NCBI GenBank assembly: GCA_023548195.1
Contig: JAJHZJ010000009.1
Span: 6,284,215 to 6,348,214, forward strand
Source of the DNA: Bettongia penicillata ogilbyi
Lineage: Eukaryota > Chordata > Mammalia > Diprotodontia > Potoroidae
Direction: 5' to 3'
Length of the DNA stretch: 64,000 nt
Position 1 is the stretch's first letter. Every line of letters starts with the position of its first letter. This document shows positions 46,801 to 61,800 of the stretch, piece by piece. Position numbers and translations under genes: made by a program. The notes under the pieces were generated by a model. The model ran no database searches. It was not told the origin of the DNA and saw only the letters and a program-made list of their open reading frames with translations.

Positions 46801-49800
46801 TTTCCATGTTAATCATGTTGTGAAAGAAAACACTGACAAAAACTCAAGAAAAAATAAAGTTAAAAAATAAGTATGCTTCAGTCGGTATTCAGACATTATC
46901 GCTTCTTTCTCTGGAGATGGATAGCACTTTTCATAAGTTCTTTAGAGTTGTCTTGGATCATTGCATTGCTGAGAATAGCTAAGTCATTCACAGCCGGTCA
47001 TCTTACAATATTGCTGTTATTTTGTACACAGTACATTTCAAATTGTATCAGCCCATGTAAATGTTTCTAGGTTTTTCTGAGAGTATCCTGCTCATCATTT
47101 CTTATAGTAAAATAATATTCTTTTATAATCACATACCACATCTTGTTCAGCCATTCCCCAGTCTCCACAATTTCTAATTCTCTGCCCCCAGAAGAGTTGC
47201 TGTAAATAGTTTTGTACGTGTAGGTCCTTTTCCTTTTTGATTTTTTAATCTCTTTTGGAATACAGAACTTAGCAGTGATATTACTAGGTTAAAGGATGTG
47301 TGCATGGTTTTACAGCCCTTTGGATATAGTTCCAAATTGCTCTACAAAATGGTTGAATCAGTTCACAACTCCACCAGCAATGCATTAATATCTCATCTTT
47401 CCCGCATCTCCTCCAGCATTTGTTGTTTACCTTTTCTGTCCTATTAGCCCATATAAAAGATATGAGGTTTAGCACCCCTGGATTGTTTTAATTTGCATTT
47501 CTCTGATCAATAGTAAGAGTATTTTTTTCACGTAGCTATAGATTTAATTACTTCATCTGAAAAGTGATCATATCCTTTGATCATTTATCAATTAGGGAAT
47601 GACTCTTATTTTTATAATTTTGATTCTGTTCTCGCTGTATTTGAGAAATGAGGCCTTTATCAGAGAAAATTGTTTCAAAAATTTTTTGCAATTACTGTTG
47701 CTAACTGTATTTCCTTCCATCCTATCCCTCCCCCCCCATTTATTCTATTCTCTTTTTTCTTTCACCCTGTCCTTCCTCAAAAGTGTTTTGCTTCTGACTA
47801 CCCCCTTCCCCAGTCTTATCTATCATTTTGCAGATGCATTGGTAACTATAAGACAGATGAGAGAATGGATAAGTACATTGTCAAGGGAAAAACCATTAGA
47901 ATGCCTAGTCTGCTTTCTTAAGGTGGATCAGGTGTTTAAATATATAAAGATAAACTGTGCTGTTAAATTTCATTTTGTTTTCAGATGTATATTTAATTAA
48001 AATAATATTTTGTTGTAATAATTGTTCATTATTAAAGGTATATACGATCCCCATAAACTGATACTTGTCGGATACATGTGTATATAACCAGAGCAGGCAT
48101 ATTTTTCATTGTCTTTGTTAATTATTTAATTTATTTTCATATATTTAGGACCTTTGTGACTTTAAATAGTAGATTTATTCTGAGCCAACATCAGAGTCAG
48201 GAAGACTTTGGATTTTCAGCCCCTACCTTCTACATGTAGTGGCTTTATGATCCTGAGCAAATCACTGTATTTCTTCAAGTTGAAGGATATGGCCTATTTG
48301 CATAGGATCCTAGATAGAGAACTAGAAGAAGACATATATATGATCTAGTATAACCTCTTCTTCTAGCTTTATTACTTTGCCTATGGTTTGAAACCAGGCT
48401 CTTTTACCTCCAAAACCAATACTTCTTTTACCGCAACAAAAGTGGGAATTTCTTTTGGAGTTCTTACTCCATTGATAGTTTTTTAAAGTTTTAGAGCTAG
48501 GCTCTATACAGTTGATTTATGCTGTCAAAGAACAACCACCTTGCAGTACTCCTGATTCCCTTTCACTGGCTCCCAACCACCCAGCTAAGTAAAATAGTAA
48601 TACACAAAAGGAGAAAAAGGATGGGAATATCATGTACTTGATAAACTTCCTTTTTTCCCCACTAAGTTTAAAGCAATTTTTAAAAATATGTGTTAATTCC
48701 TCTCCAGATCCTTAAAATGATTTCTAAAAATGTATTTTGATAACCAAAGTGTAACAAAATGAAATGATTATAAGGTTCCATGAAGTTTATCATAATAGAG
48801 TTTTTTTTGTAATAGTATTGGTTAAAGAATATTGTGGTTGAATGTTGCTTTGAACCTATTAGCACATTTCCTTAAACAGCTCTGTTTCCTTTAGTTTGGC
48901 ATTAATTATGTGACTTTTTGTGATTCTTGATCCGTCCGTAACTGGGCAATTTGGTTTTGGCATTTCTAGTTAATTTACTTTTCAGATGACAAATGGGATT
49001 CAGTCACCTAAATGGAATGTTTAAACCGTTAATGAAATCTTGGCATGTTTTAACAGTTTAGAATAGTTAAATGTCTTTGAATTGATATTTGCACCCATTA
49101 ATATCTATATCCCATCTGTAGGTTTCCTGGTTTGCATTATGTACAGCAAAATTTTTATTGGGTAGCTTCCTATAGTATCTATTCAATATGATTTTGAAAT
49201 AAAAATGAATTTTCATAAGTAGGTTGAGGTAAGATTCGCTTCAAATATTATGATGCATTTTAAATAAAAACTATTTTGGCTTTTCTGTTCTTTTCTATTC
49301 CTTGCTGTCATTTCTTTTGTATGGATGGTTTTGGAGTTTAGTGTTTTTATAATTTTACGTCTTAACCTTTGTGGTCCTTTTCAGAATCCTTACACCATGA
49401 AAACAAGACAAGCCTGTGGGTTAAGTTCTTTGATACTATTCTAAACATTGTAACCTTAAAGTAGCTTTTGCACTGTTGAGTTGTAGGAGTAAAATATTTC
49501 AACAGCATCTATAGTTTATTCTCAAAGGAATTATTCCTATATCTGGAGTTAATTATGAACATTATTTGAATTTTTGAAATGTCCTTGAGTGTGTATTACC
49601 TTTTTCTTCCAAATAATGTATACTTTCAGCAGACTACATTTATTTTAGTGGAGCATGAGTCAAACAGAATACTTTGCAAAACTTAGCAATTCTTGTTCAT
49701 GGAGTGCTAGTTTATGAACTTGACATAGTTGAGATTGTTATTGGAGTTATTAATATTTACATCTGATTGTTTTTTTAATTTTAGGATGGTGAAGAAGAAG

Positions 49801-52800
49801 AAAGGGAAAAAGGTATGTTTGAAGTTAAATAGAGTTAAAGGGTTGCAGAGATTCTGAAAATGGAAAATTAGGAGAAAGTGATTAGACAATTCTTGACTTG
49901 AACCTTAACTTTTAAAATGAGTTTGTCTTACGGTAATTAGGTGAATTAAGTAAAACATTAACCAATTTTTTCATGCTTATTTTTTTAAAAAAACATTTAA
50001 GATTTCTTTTAGCTAAATAGTACATATCAGTTACTGTGGTGATGATATATCATTAAATGTGCATTTCATTAAGCCAATTTTAATCCTACTAAAAAATTTT
50101 AATCATTTCTAGCAGACGGTAAGTTGATGCACATAACCTATACTACAGTAACTCATACGTGCTCCCGGATCCCTAGAATGTGATTGTATTTGAATTTTAC
50201 AACTAATCCTGAAAATGGATCACCATCAAAATTTAATTTTCATTTGCTGCTGCTTGGAAATGGCAATGTGCTTTGCTTAGAGAGCAGCTTTTCAGAAACT
50301 TCCATGCAGAGCCTTCTGAGAGAGCTTCAGTGGCTTAAAAGAACCATCTGGTGAACCCATAAGTTCAGCCACCACATGATGCTACGCATCTGGTCATCAA
50401 GAGGTTTTTGAAGACTTCTTGGATAGAAATCAAAGGATTCTTCATACTTTGGACTAGAAAGGACATGGAACAGTGTTTTAAGCAAGGCAGCCTGATAAAG
50501 CATTGAAGTTATCGAGTAAAGCTGCAGACTGAAAATGTTTACCAGGGACCATATGCCTGAATGAAGTCTTTCTGTTTTGGGGAGTGCAAGAAAGAAATCA
50601 TTGAACATGATAATTGTGGGACTGACTGAACATTGTTGGATATCTGTGAAGTGAGGAGGAAGACTGAAAATAGCCATTTTACTCTGAACATTTGGAGACG
50701 TTCATCTTGGGAGCCTTCTACAGCATCTTTGTGTGTGATTCTGGACTGCACCAGTCAACAGCTGAATTAGAAGACTGAAAAGACAGGACCCTGAAATACT
50801 TTGACCAGTTTTGACCCTTATCTGACTGTAAACTTTTTCAAGGAGTCATGATGCTGCAGAGTCCTGAAGGTCACAAAGTCCATGATGTCTTGAACATTGA
50901 ATAGTCAGTCTGAACGTTTAAAATTCTTATGGAGGAAATACTTCGATATGGCATTAATGCAGAAGCAGATGTGAAGAACCGGTTTCTCCTGGATGGAATC
51001 ATTTTCTCACTGTTGTTGTTTGATGGTATTTGTATGTAGAAAATTTTATTTTTTCTCATGAAGAATGAGTGATCCTGGGTAAAGGATTGTTTGTGTTAAT
51101 ACCCTTATGTTTTTTCCCTACCTTCCATCAGTGCTAATAATTTGTATTTTCTAGGTCCTAATCTAGCTTATGAATATGAAATTGTTTAAACTTCTTGTTT
51201 TGCCATATTTATTCCTGTTAAATCCTCTTAGATATAGCAAGTTCTGGTGATGGTACACAAGAAGTATCTAAACCTCTTCCTTCAGAAGAGAACCTAGCTG
51301 AGGCTGATCAGACAGCTCACGAAGAGATGGAAGGTAACACGTCTGTGAAAGAAGCCGAGGATGACAACATTTCGGTCACAATCCAGGCTGAAGACGCCAT
51401 CACTCTGGATTTTGATGGTGATGACCTCCTAGAAACAGGTAAAAATGTGAAAATTACAGATTCGGAAGCAAGTAAGCCAAAAGATGGGCAGGATGCCATT
51501 GCACAGAGCCTGGAGAAGGAAAGCAAAGATTATGAGATGAACGAGAGCCATAAAGATGGTAAGAAGGAAGACGGCGTGAAGGGTGACGCTGTCGAGAAGG
51601 AAGCCAGAGAAAGCTCTAAGAAAGCAGAATCTGGAGACAAAGAAAAGGATACTTTGAAGAAAGGGCCCTCGTCTACTGGGGCCTCTGGTCAAGCAAAGAG
51701 GTTTGTTTTTCTATGTCAGTTCTTTACGATACTGAGTTCCAGCATTCAATAAGATCACTCTACATTAAGGGGGTAGCATCAAGAACCTTGTACAGTAATT
51801 AGTATCTTATGATCCTGCCTATAATTTTTTGAACGTCATAAGTTACTTTTTAAAAAAAAAATTCAAGATCTTCGTATATACAGTTTGTCCTGCTGATTGC
51901 ATTGTTGAATTGTCAGCATTTATTTGTGTTTTTTTTTCAAATTGACGAGTTTTTTGTGTTTTATTTTTAAAATCCTTGTGATGATGGTAATGAACAGCTA
52001 TCATTTCTAAGGACACAAAATGAAGTCAAGTCCCATTCCTGAAATCTGGAGAAGATGGCCATATATCCACTGAATAGAGTTGTCAGAAAATCTAGATCTT
52101 CAGGCATCTTGGGGAAAATCAGTGCAAGAATCCCAAGGGAGTCATTTGTTCAAATAACCCAATCCAGCCCTTTGGAATTGTTAATTTGTATCAATAGCAT
52201 TAGTTTGAAATGTAGTACACAGCAAGTAGTTCAGTGTTTTCAACTTTCTTCTGGTGATTTGCTTCTTTAGCTCTTCAAAGGAATCTAAAGAAAGCAAGAC
52301 ATCATCTAAGGATGACAAAGGTAATGACTTCTATCATTTTATTGTCAGTATGGCACATTTTCCAGAGTTAATAATTCCTTGGCAATTCCTGTTATAATTG
52401 AAACCTGTTATTAGATTTCCCAGCTCAAGAACCTTCAACCAGTATATGGGCTTTTATAATATCTCCCATCTTTTGTTTTACGCATTTTTTTATAACTGTG
52501 TTAGATGCATAGTAGTTACGTATAAAGCACTTGGTTATTAGAAGCAGTGTAGGTAGCCTCAGATATCAGGAAGTGGGTGTCATCACATATGTAATTCAGT
52601 TATATAAAAGCTTTTCCTAACAAGTATACATTTATATATATTACCACTTCAAAAGTGGTTCTCACTTTGGAGTACTTAAAGAAAACCTTATGTCTGCCCC
52701 ATCTCTTCTTACCATTTTCTCAGTCCTTTGTTAATGTTACATAAATAGACATTAAGGTACATTAGAATGCTCAAAATTACATCAGTTTTTTGTAAGCTTG

Positions 52801-55800
52801 CATTTTTTATAAAAAGCATGAGACACTTAAAGTCTTTACGGAACATTAGGCCAAAGTCTTCTAAATTTCATTATTTTTTTCCATGGTGGGAGTGTTTTAT
52901 ACAAAAAATGTAGAAATGGAATACATTTTTTTAAAATGAAACCTAGGGCTTTATTTTATTAAATCATGAGTTACATTTTTTATATAAAACACTCCATTTT
53001 GAGAAGAATTTAAGGAGGCCCCAGCTCTGAACATCTGCCTTTACATCATAATAGTTGGTGTTCATAATGGTGGTCTTGAAATATTTGAAAATCTTAAAAG
53101 CATCTTTTTGATGATAATTAGTAAAAATTGTTTAGTTTGTAAAATTCAATAAAACATAACACCAAAAATTAATGACCTGAAAATGAGTGGGGTTTATTTT
53201 TATATATCCCTACATAGTAGCTCCTTTCCTGACAGTTGATTAACCACAATATTTCACTACTACTATTCCACTCATGAGATTGTTCTGTTGCCCTTTTTCT
53301 ATCATATTTGAAGAAACATAGAAAGGTGACAGAAGTTTTCTATTTTCTCCGGATATTGCGTTCAAATCTAGTAAATGATCATTTGAATGTAAGACAGCCA
53401 CTAAAATAGCCACATGTATACTATTGTATTCACTTAAAATTTGATACCTAGCATGTTTATAGTGCTTTCAGCTTTACAGAGTGTTTAACAAACATCTCAT
53501 TTAATCCTCACGATAACCTTGTGAGGTATTCTCATTTTACAGATGAGGAAACTGAAGCCCAGAATGGTTACATGACTTACCCAGGGTCACATAGCTACTA
53601 AGTGTCTGAAGCTGAATTGGTACTCAGGTCTTCCCTTCTCCAGATTAATGCTCTTTATATATGGCATTTTATTGTCTTATAAACTCAGCACTCCAAAAGA
53701 TGCTTTTTTTTCCTTCAGTTAATGCCCATTTTCTCATATCCAAAGTAGTAATGGAGATTAGTTGATAACTAAATTTGGTTATTACATATTTGCTTGGTAA
53801 CATCTCTTGAACTATCCATTATCCCTCCCATTTCACATACGTAGCCTTTACAGAAATGCAATCAATAATTTCTTTGTTTTTCCTATTTCACTTTTACTTA
53901 CATTTTAGTGGAGTAGAAAGTGGATAACATTTTACATTCATGTTTTCTGGAATAATAATATTGTTTAGGGTTTTATTTGGTTTTTTTCTAAAGATAGAAA
54001 AATACATGATTTTTAAATTGCCAGGTTGTTTACATTTTGTGGCTTACTTTTCCCTGTCTCCCTCCTTGGAACTTTTATGTTTACAAATGTGGTTTTGAAG
54101 ACACATGGCCAATCTTGCCTTTTATAAATTAAGACTGCATATCTCTCATACATACATACATAAATAATTTTAATTACCATACTTCAGCATTTGATATGAA
54201 ATCTGTTTCAGGAAGTACAAGTAGCACTAGTGGCAGCAGTGGAAGCTCAACTAGAAATCTCTGGGTTAGTGGACTTTCTTCTAATACCAAAGCAGCTGAT
54301 TTGAAGAATCTCTTTGGCAAATATGGAAAGGTATTCTTTCACCAATTTAAGCACATATTTCTGGTGTCTATTTACATTCAGTACAGTGTAATAGATATAT
54401 AGATATATGTATATATGTACATATATATTTGCACACAAGAATGTTAAATTGGGATGACATCTTTCAGAGCAGTACATTTCAAAATTACTAAACTATTACA
54501 AATCAAATGACTGTCATTGGACATAATTTTTGAGCTGTTTTGAGTTGGTGTTCAAAGCAATGTTTTAATGATTTAAGTGAGCTCAGAAGTTATTTTTAAT
54601 TTCATAGTGATTTGGTAGAGGATAAAATTGAATAATTGCCTGTATAGTCCCTCTGGTAAAAGGTATTGATTCGGTTTAAGTAATTACATCCTAGTGACCT
54701 TTTGAGATAGATGTCAACTCCTTAGAAACTGAGCTTGGGAAATTGATAAGTTCTCCAAACCAAGTTTCATTATCAGCATTTAGGACAGGAGTTGAAGAGC
54801 CAGCATAATATGGCTTTTCAAAAAACACTTACCATTTCCCTAAAATATGTAAGCCCTTTTCTTTGCAAGTGGGAATCTTGAGATTTAGGTAGTTGAAATT
54901 GAGAAAATTTCAAGAACACTTACGTTTAAAACTTGTTTTGTAACTGTCTTTATCTTTTTAAAAATAAAGCCTAGAAAATTAGATTTTTCCCAAAGCAGAG
55001 GTTGCTTATGTTACAAATTGTATTGTCGCATGAGATATTGACATAAATTGAAATTAATGTAGCTAAAAGTTTGTACCCTCCAACCACAAGTCCATTTTAA
55101 AGTTTTTGGGTGATTTCTTTTTTTCCCTTGAGGGCCCTTAAAAGTATAGTCAACTAGGAGAAGTTGTAAGAAATTATATTCAAGGAAAACCACTAATATG
55201 ACTAGGAATCACTTTGGGGGACTAATAGTTGTTGAAGTTTGTGTATGGCTATTAGTAGGATTCCAAGAGCCTTTCCTTATGCCTATATTTTTATTTTATT
55301 TAAAATTTATTTGAATTTTATTTCCACTATGGTTATAGAACCCATAAATTCTCTTTTGTGACATCTAGTGTTTGAGTTGATCTATCTTTCAAGTAATCTG
55401 GAGGTAATTACATTTTTAATGTTTGTAATACTATGACTTTAGGGATATAAAGATGTGGTTTAAATTTCATTTTTTTAAAAAAATACTCCCTGTTATGGAT
55501 AAAAATAAATATTAACACTCAAGGAACATTTAGACTTAAATATTTAAATGCCACAGAGCCCAGGAATATTTCTAACTTTTGTCATGAAAAATGAAGTTTA
55601 ATCTCAAAATACCTGACTAAAACTTACTGCCTTGTAACTCATTTACTTCATAAGAATGCTCTTTTTCAACCCACCATACCACCTATCCATGATTCATTTT
55701 TTTTAATCTCCCTAGATCTGTATAATCTCCTAATAGTCATTTCCTACTGTGAATCTGGTTTGAGGCCACATCCTTAGATTCACTGATAGAAAGTTTTTTT

Positions 55801-58800
55801 TGTGTTTTCACTGTTATTATATATCATGAATGAATCTTTAGAAAAAAGAGTCAGGAGGTACTGGCTGTAGCAAGCACATAATAGATAATGTGAAAAAAAT
55901 AAAATGGATTGTATCTTAACAGATCTAGAAATGACTGCTCATTGAAGATGTCAGGTGTTTTATGTAGCTCAGAGTTGAGCATCAGTTTATTAAGAGAGAG
56001 CTCAAAGTCAGTTCCATATTAGAGGAAAGAATTTAGTCAACTCCAAGCTGTTTTTGAACATGTGATATCAGAAAGAAGAATTGGGTAAAAAAAACAAACT
56101 CTCCGAACATCATTTCCTAATGAAGTCTAGCAGATAAATCTGCAATTACAAGAAGGAATAAAAGAAACTTAGAAAACTGACTTAGCCCACAAACATTTTA
56201 TTTCATTATTAAATCAAGAAATAAGACATTCAATAGCCACACTTTTAATATGTAAACTCATTTGTAAATTCTTTATAAAGGAGGTGATTGGAAACTACAT
56301 TATTATCTCTTAACAATGAAAAGTGTTAGAAGAAAAACCTAGCCTTTATAAACCTTGAGACCCTATTAAATCAATTCATCCCAAGAGAATTTAGTGATGA
56401 AACTAAAAAGACAATTTTAGGAAGGTTCTGCCAAGATTACTATGGTAAACTAAAACTATCCTTTACATCAGTGACAGTCACTGAATTTGGGTTAGACTTC
56501 ATTTAGAAAAAAGATGGGAACATGACAGAACAGGAAAATGATAAATATTAGAGAAGATGTGGGAGAGTTGGAACACTAATGCACTATTGGTGGAGCTGTG
56601 AGCTGATCCAACCATTCTGGAGAGCAATTTGGAACTATGTCCAAAGGGCTACAAAAATGTACATACCCTTTGACCCAAAAATACCACTTCTAGGACTGTA
56701 TCCCCAAGAGATCATAAAAATGGGAAAGGGTCCCACATGTACAGAAATATTTATAGCAGCACTCTTTGTGGTGGCCAAAAACTGGAAATCAAGGGGATGC
56801 CCATCAATTGGGGAATGGCTGAATAAATTATGGTATATGAATGTAATGGAATACTATTGTGCTGTAAGAAACACTAAGAACAGGAAGACTTCAGAGAGGC
56901 CTGGCAAGACTTACATGACCTGATGCTGAGTGAAAGGAGCAGAACCAGGAGAACTTGGTGCACAGCAACAACCACAGCATGCAAGAGTTTTTTCTGGTAG
57001 ACTTGGAACTTCATTGCAATGCAAGGACTTAAGAAAAAAATTTCCAATTGTCTTCTAAGGCAAAATGCCTTCCACATCCAGAGAAAGAACTGTGGAATTC
57101 AATCACAGATTGTAGCAGATTGTGTGTGTGTGTGTGTGTGTGTGTTTATTGTGTTTTGGTTTGTTAGATGATTTCTTCCACTCATTTTAATTCTGCAACA
57201 CAACATGACTACAGTGAAAATATTTAATTGAAATGTATATGTAGAACCTATACAAAATTGTATGCCGTCTCGGACCTAGAGGGGAGGGAGGGGAAAATAA
57301 TAGTCTTAAGTTATATGATAGTTATTGTAGAACACTGAAAAAAAATGAAATTAATTAATAATAATAATAAAAAGATGGGAAGTGTGTCTGGACTAGAAAA
57401 AGTACATGCAAAGGAGATCCTTGTTCTGAGGATGTTAGGAATTTTATTTTCAGTCCACTGAAAGAAGGGAGGATAATAAACCCTTGGAAAAAGTCGTGAA
57501 CATTATTACCTATGAAACAAGCAAGAAATTATCAACAACTACTTATCTATAAATCTGTTCTCCCATCCCTACAAAGGTCTTTGGGAATAATTTACACACA
57601 TTTCAAGGGCATCCTTGATAAAGATATAGGAAGAGGACAATTATACTTTTGCAAATGATATTCTAAAGCAGATCACATCTTTCCAGGCGTAGTCATACGG
57701 CTTCCTGAACATCCTCTCTGCTTATTATTTATTGGTTCTTAAAAATGCATTTAATTTGATGATAGCAAAATAGCACCTTAAGAACTCTCTTTGAACAAGC
57801 TGCCTCCTGTTTGTGTATTAAAATCATACTCAGTTCTCTGAAAACTATTAAAACAAAAATAAATAGTACTGGTAAAGACCTCTACTCCACTGGCTCCCTG
57901 AGTTAAAAATATTAATAGGGAGGTGTATGTTTACCAGAGATGTTTTCCACTGCCATGGAGGATGTCCAAAATGAAGAGGAATTCTGTATACATGATGAAA
58001 GTCCTCTGGATGCTTTCTGTTTGTGGATGACATGCTGATTGCATGTCTTGGAACATTGCAGAATCTTCTAAATGAGATGCGTAACCATTCAACAGAATTC
58101 ATTCTTAACTGTTCTCACAGAAGAAGTCAATTGGATAAAGAATACCTGTTGTCCAGATCCTGGCATAAAATTAAATGGACAAACCTATAGAAGTGATCAA
58201 ATGTTGTATATCTTTGCTAAGCATTGCAGTTGTGTAGTGAACTGGGCCCTGAAATGAATAGTAAGAGGAAAGACAACTGGATTGCATATGGGAGATTATG
58301 GTGTGCCTTTAATGACCCGGGGCTTCCTCTTGAAGTAAAGGTCCATATTTTGAACACCATTATTCTCCCATGGTGGTATATAACTGCAAAGGATGAAGTG
58401 CCATGATTTCTGAAGAATTACATTTTCAGGTCTCCCAAAAGGCAATGGAGAGGTGCGTAATGAACATAAATAGGCTACTGCATATTAATCACTGAAGGGT
58501 TGCAAAGGATATATAGCATAAAATGTCAGAAATACAAGTAGGAAAAGGTTGGACTGGTCATGTAGCCAGATTGCAGCTTTACCCATGGACCATATATAGG
58601 AGTGTGCTATATATAAGTATTCGTGCAATGACAAGATCAAGAATAAAACTCCCCCAGGAAATTGGGCAGGGATCCCTTGCTAAAGATTGATTGGACATAA
58701 GCAAGAATTGGACAGGCTGAGAAGGTATGGATGAGCGAATAACTTTATCACTGAAAGATTCATAGGTTCATAGCGGAATGTCAAAAATTTAATCTCATTA

Positions 58801-61800
58801 TTGGAGTTTGTTGTAATCAGGAGATAGCTGGTTAAGCATATTTTCTTTTCAAAACACTTTTATATGTACATATAAAAATGTATAAATTATTCTGGGAACC
58901 CTGTCAGTTCTCATTAAAGTAATTTAAGCAAGCTAATTTTAATGAATTGCTTAAGTGACTATAGAATGTTTAGAGTGATATTGAAGGTAATGGAGAGTGA
59001 AACGTTTCAGATTTGAAAGGAACATGATTATGTTCCATATTTGTACTTAAAATGATTTTCTAACGCTTTGTAATGTTTAACTTCTTTTTCTTAGGTACTC
59101 AGTGCAAAAGTGGTTACAAATGCCCGAAGTCCTGGAGCAAAATGCTATGGTATTGTAACTATGTCTTCAAGTACCGAGGTAGCTAGATGCATTGCACACC
59201 TTCACCGTACCGAACTTCATGGACAGCAGATTTCTGTTGAGAAAGTAAGCTTTCCTTGATATGCTGTAAATTAATAATAAATTTCAGGGATAGTTTTCGT
59301 TGATTTTAAAATTTTGGCATGGGGTTGTATTTTTTTTAACCTTTCAGGTAAAAGGCGATCCTTCTAAGAAAGAATTAAAGAAAGAAAGTGATGAAAAATC
59401 AAGTTCAGGCAGAAGTACAGGAGATAAAAAATCTACAACAAGTGATAAAACTAGCAAGTAAGAGTTTACTTACTTAATTGTCTGGTGTTAACCGCACAAA
59501 TTTCCTGGCACTGTAGTGAAATAGCTCTTACTACTTGGTTTTTCTTTTGTGGGGGGGGTGACTAGGACTCAAACATCTACCAAAAAAGAAGAAAAAAAAT
59601 CTGAAAAATCTGAGAAAAAAGAAAGTAAGGATACTAAGAAAGCAGAAGGTAAAGATGAGAAGGGTGATAATGGATCAAGTGGCCCAACTTCAGAGTCAAT
59701 TAAAAAAAGCGAAGAAAAGAAACGAATAAGTATGCAATATACCTTTATTTTTTCCATCTGTTCCTCTCTAATGCATCATTCTACATAATTTTAATTTATA
59801 GCATTGACGTTGAAATTAATTTTAATGTTTTAAAGTTGCTAGTTATCAAGGTAAAAATGATCAAATATTTGTTTTCTTTCCTTACCCAACCATTATTGAT
59901 CTAGAATATGTAATTTTCCAGTCAGGCTGTTTTTTTCTCTCTCCATGTTTGGACTCTTGCTGTGCTCACTGAGTTGTGTTTGATTAGGGTAAAGGGGACA
60001 GCGTGCTGTAGTACAGAAAAGGACAGGTTTTACTGGTGCAGAACTTCTGAGTGCTGCTGATTAAAATGTAATTGGAAAATGTTTTAACAAAATAAATAAA
60101 AATAACATAGCATAGATTGTGTTAATTTGTGTTTTTGTATGTCAGTATGCAACCTTATGTCATTAGTGTAGTAGGTAGAGACGTAATTATTCAGAGTCCT
60201 GCCTTTCTGATGTAGCTGACTTTGTGCCTGGAGGTAGTTGTTTGATTTTGATGCCAGTTGCACTTCACTTTAAAGACTTTCAGTTAATTCTGATGTGCTG
60301 ATATGTATCGGTGGAGACTTTCCGTACCAAGAGTTCCCTATATTTGTGAAATGGCAAGTTCAGTGTAGAGCATGGTTTGAACAATCTGTCTTTAAGGTAT
60401 TTGCATTTTATAAAAATGCTTTTATTTTGTAGTTTATTGATTGTTCTCTATATATGGTTCAGATTGGCTAAGGAAGATTACATGATAATTCCTCCCCCCC
60501 AAAAACAATAGTTTTTTAAAAAAATTTTCTGTTTTTCTATCTGAATAAAATCAAAATACAGTTGTTCTCTTTTTGGGTAATTCATACTTATTTGGCTTTT
60601 CCTGCTTTTTTTCATTAGGTGCAAAAAGTCCAGGTCATATGGTAATATTAGATCAAACAAAAGGAGATCACTCTAGATCCTCAAGAAGGGGGAGATATGA
60701 TAAAGTAAGTCTATGTGAATAAAATCTATTTCACCAACTTTTCTGGTGTTAATAGTTCATCAGCAGTTCTCTATACTTTTGTATTTTTAAAATACTTTGA
60801 TTCCACTATTCCGAGTAAGCCAAAATGAAAGAAAATATGAACCATCTTTTTCTAGAAATCTTTGACCATCTAATAGTGTAACTTAGCAGATTTTGTCTAA
60901 TTGCCCAGGTGGCACGGAACAGGGAGAGAGCTAGCCAAGATAAGAAGAAGGATAAAGACTACAGAAGCCGCAAAGACATACTGCCTTTTGAGAAGATGAA
61001 GGAGCAGAGGATGCGCGAACATCTGGTGCGCCTGGAAAGAATCCGGCGAGCAGTGGAGCTTAGAAGGTAAAGGGAGGGATAAGGAGAAGATTTAGAGCTG
61101 GAAGAGACCGTTAACATTTCTAATCAAACCCGGCCTTTTTACAGTTTAAGAAATTTTGAGGTCCGAAGGGGTGAAATTGCATGCGAGAATGTCGTAGGTG
61201 AGTGGCTTTGGAATTAGCTGCTCCAGCTCCAAAGTTGTGTTTTTTCTGTGGTGTAACAGTTTCATGGCTCTCTGTAGTGATATAAACCATTTATCTGTGA
61301 GTTGATCAATACTATCTTTTCACAGAACGTCAGGATATAAAATAAACCCACATAAATCATCATTTCTGTATATCACAGCAAAATCTTACAAGAAATGATT
61401 AATAGGAGTTACCCCATTTAAAATAATTGTAGACTATATAAAATACCTGGGAAGTATATCTATCAAGACAAAACTGGGAGCTACATGAACACAATTATAA
61501 AGCATTCTTTGTACAAATAAAGTTGATACTTAATTGGAGAAATATTAATTGTTCATAGGTGGACAAAGTTTATATAATAAAAGTGACAATTCTGCCTGCT
61601 AATCTTCTTATTCAGTACTGTCTCTCCACCCCCAATTTAAATTTTTGGGTTAAGAATACACTGTTTGGTAAAAATTGTTGGGAAAATTGGAAAGTAGTCT
61701 GCCAGAAATTGGATCGATTTGATTACCTTGGTTTAAAAAGTGTTTGTACGAATAAAAACAACATAGCCAAGATTTAAAGGAAAACTAAAAATTGGGGCGG

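Noticed and set aside
50327..50751. Minus-strand frames of 116 and 70 codons in intron 6
   Set aside because: No recognisable domain, no conserved splice context, and antisense to an active intron. Chance frames are expected at this length.
59730..60618. Intron-hosted snoRNA in intron 12
   Set aside because: I looked for paired C/D boxes or H/ACA hairpins with box ACA and found no convincing set.
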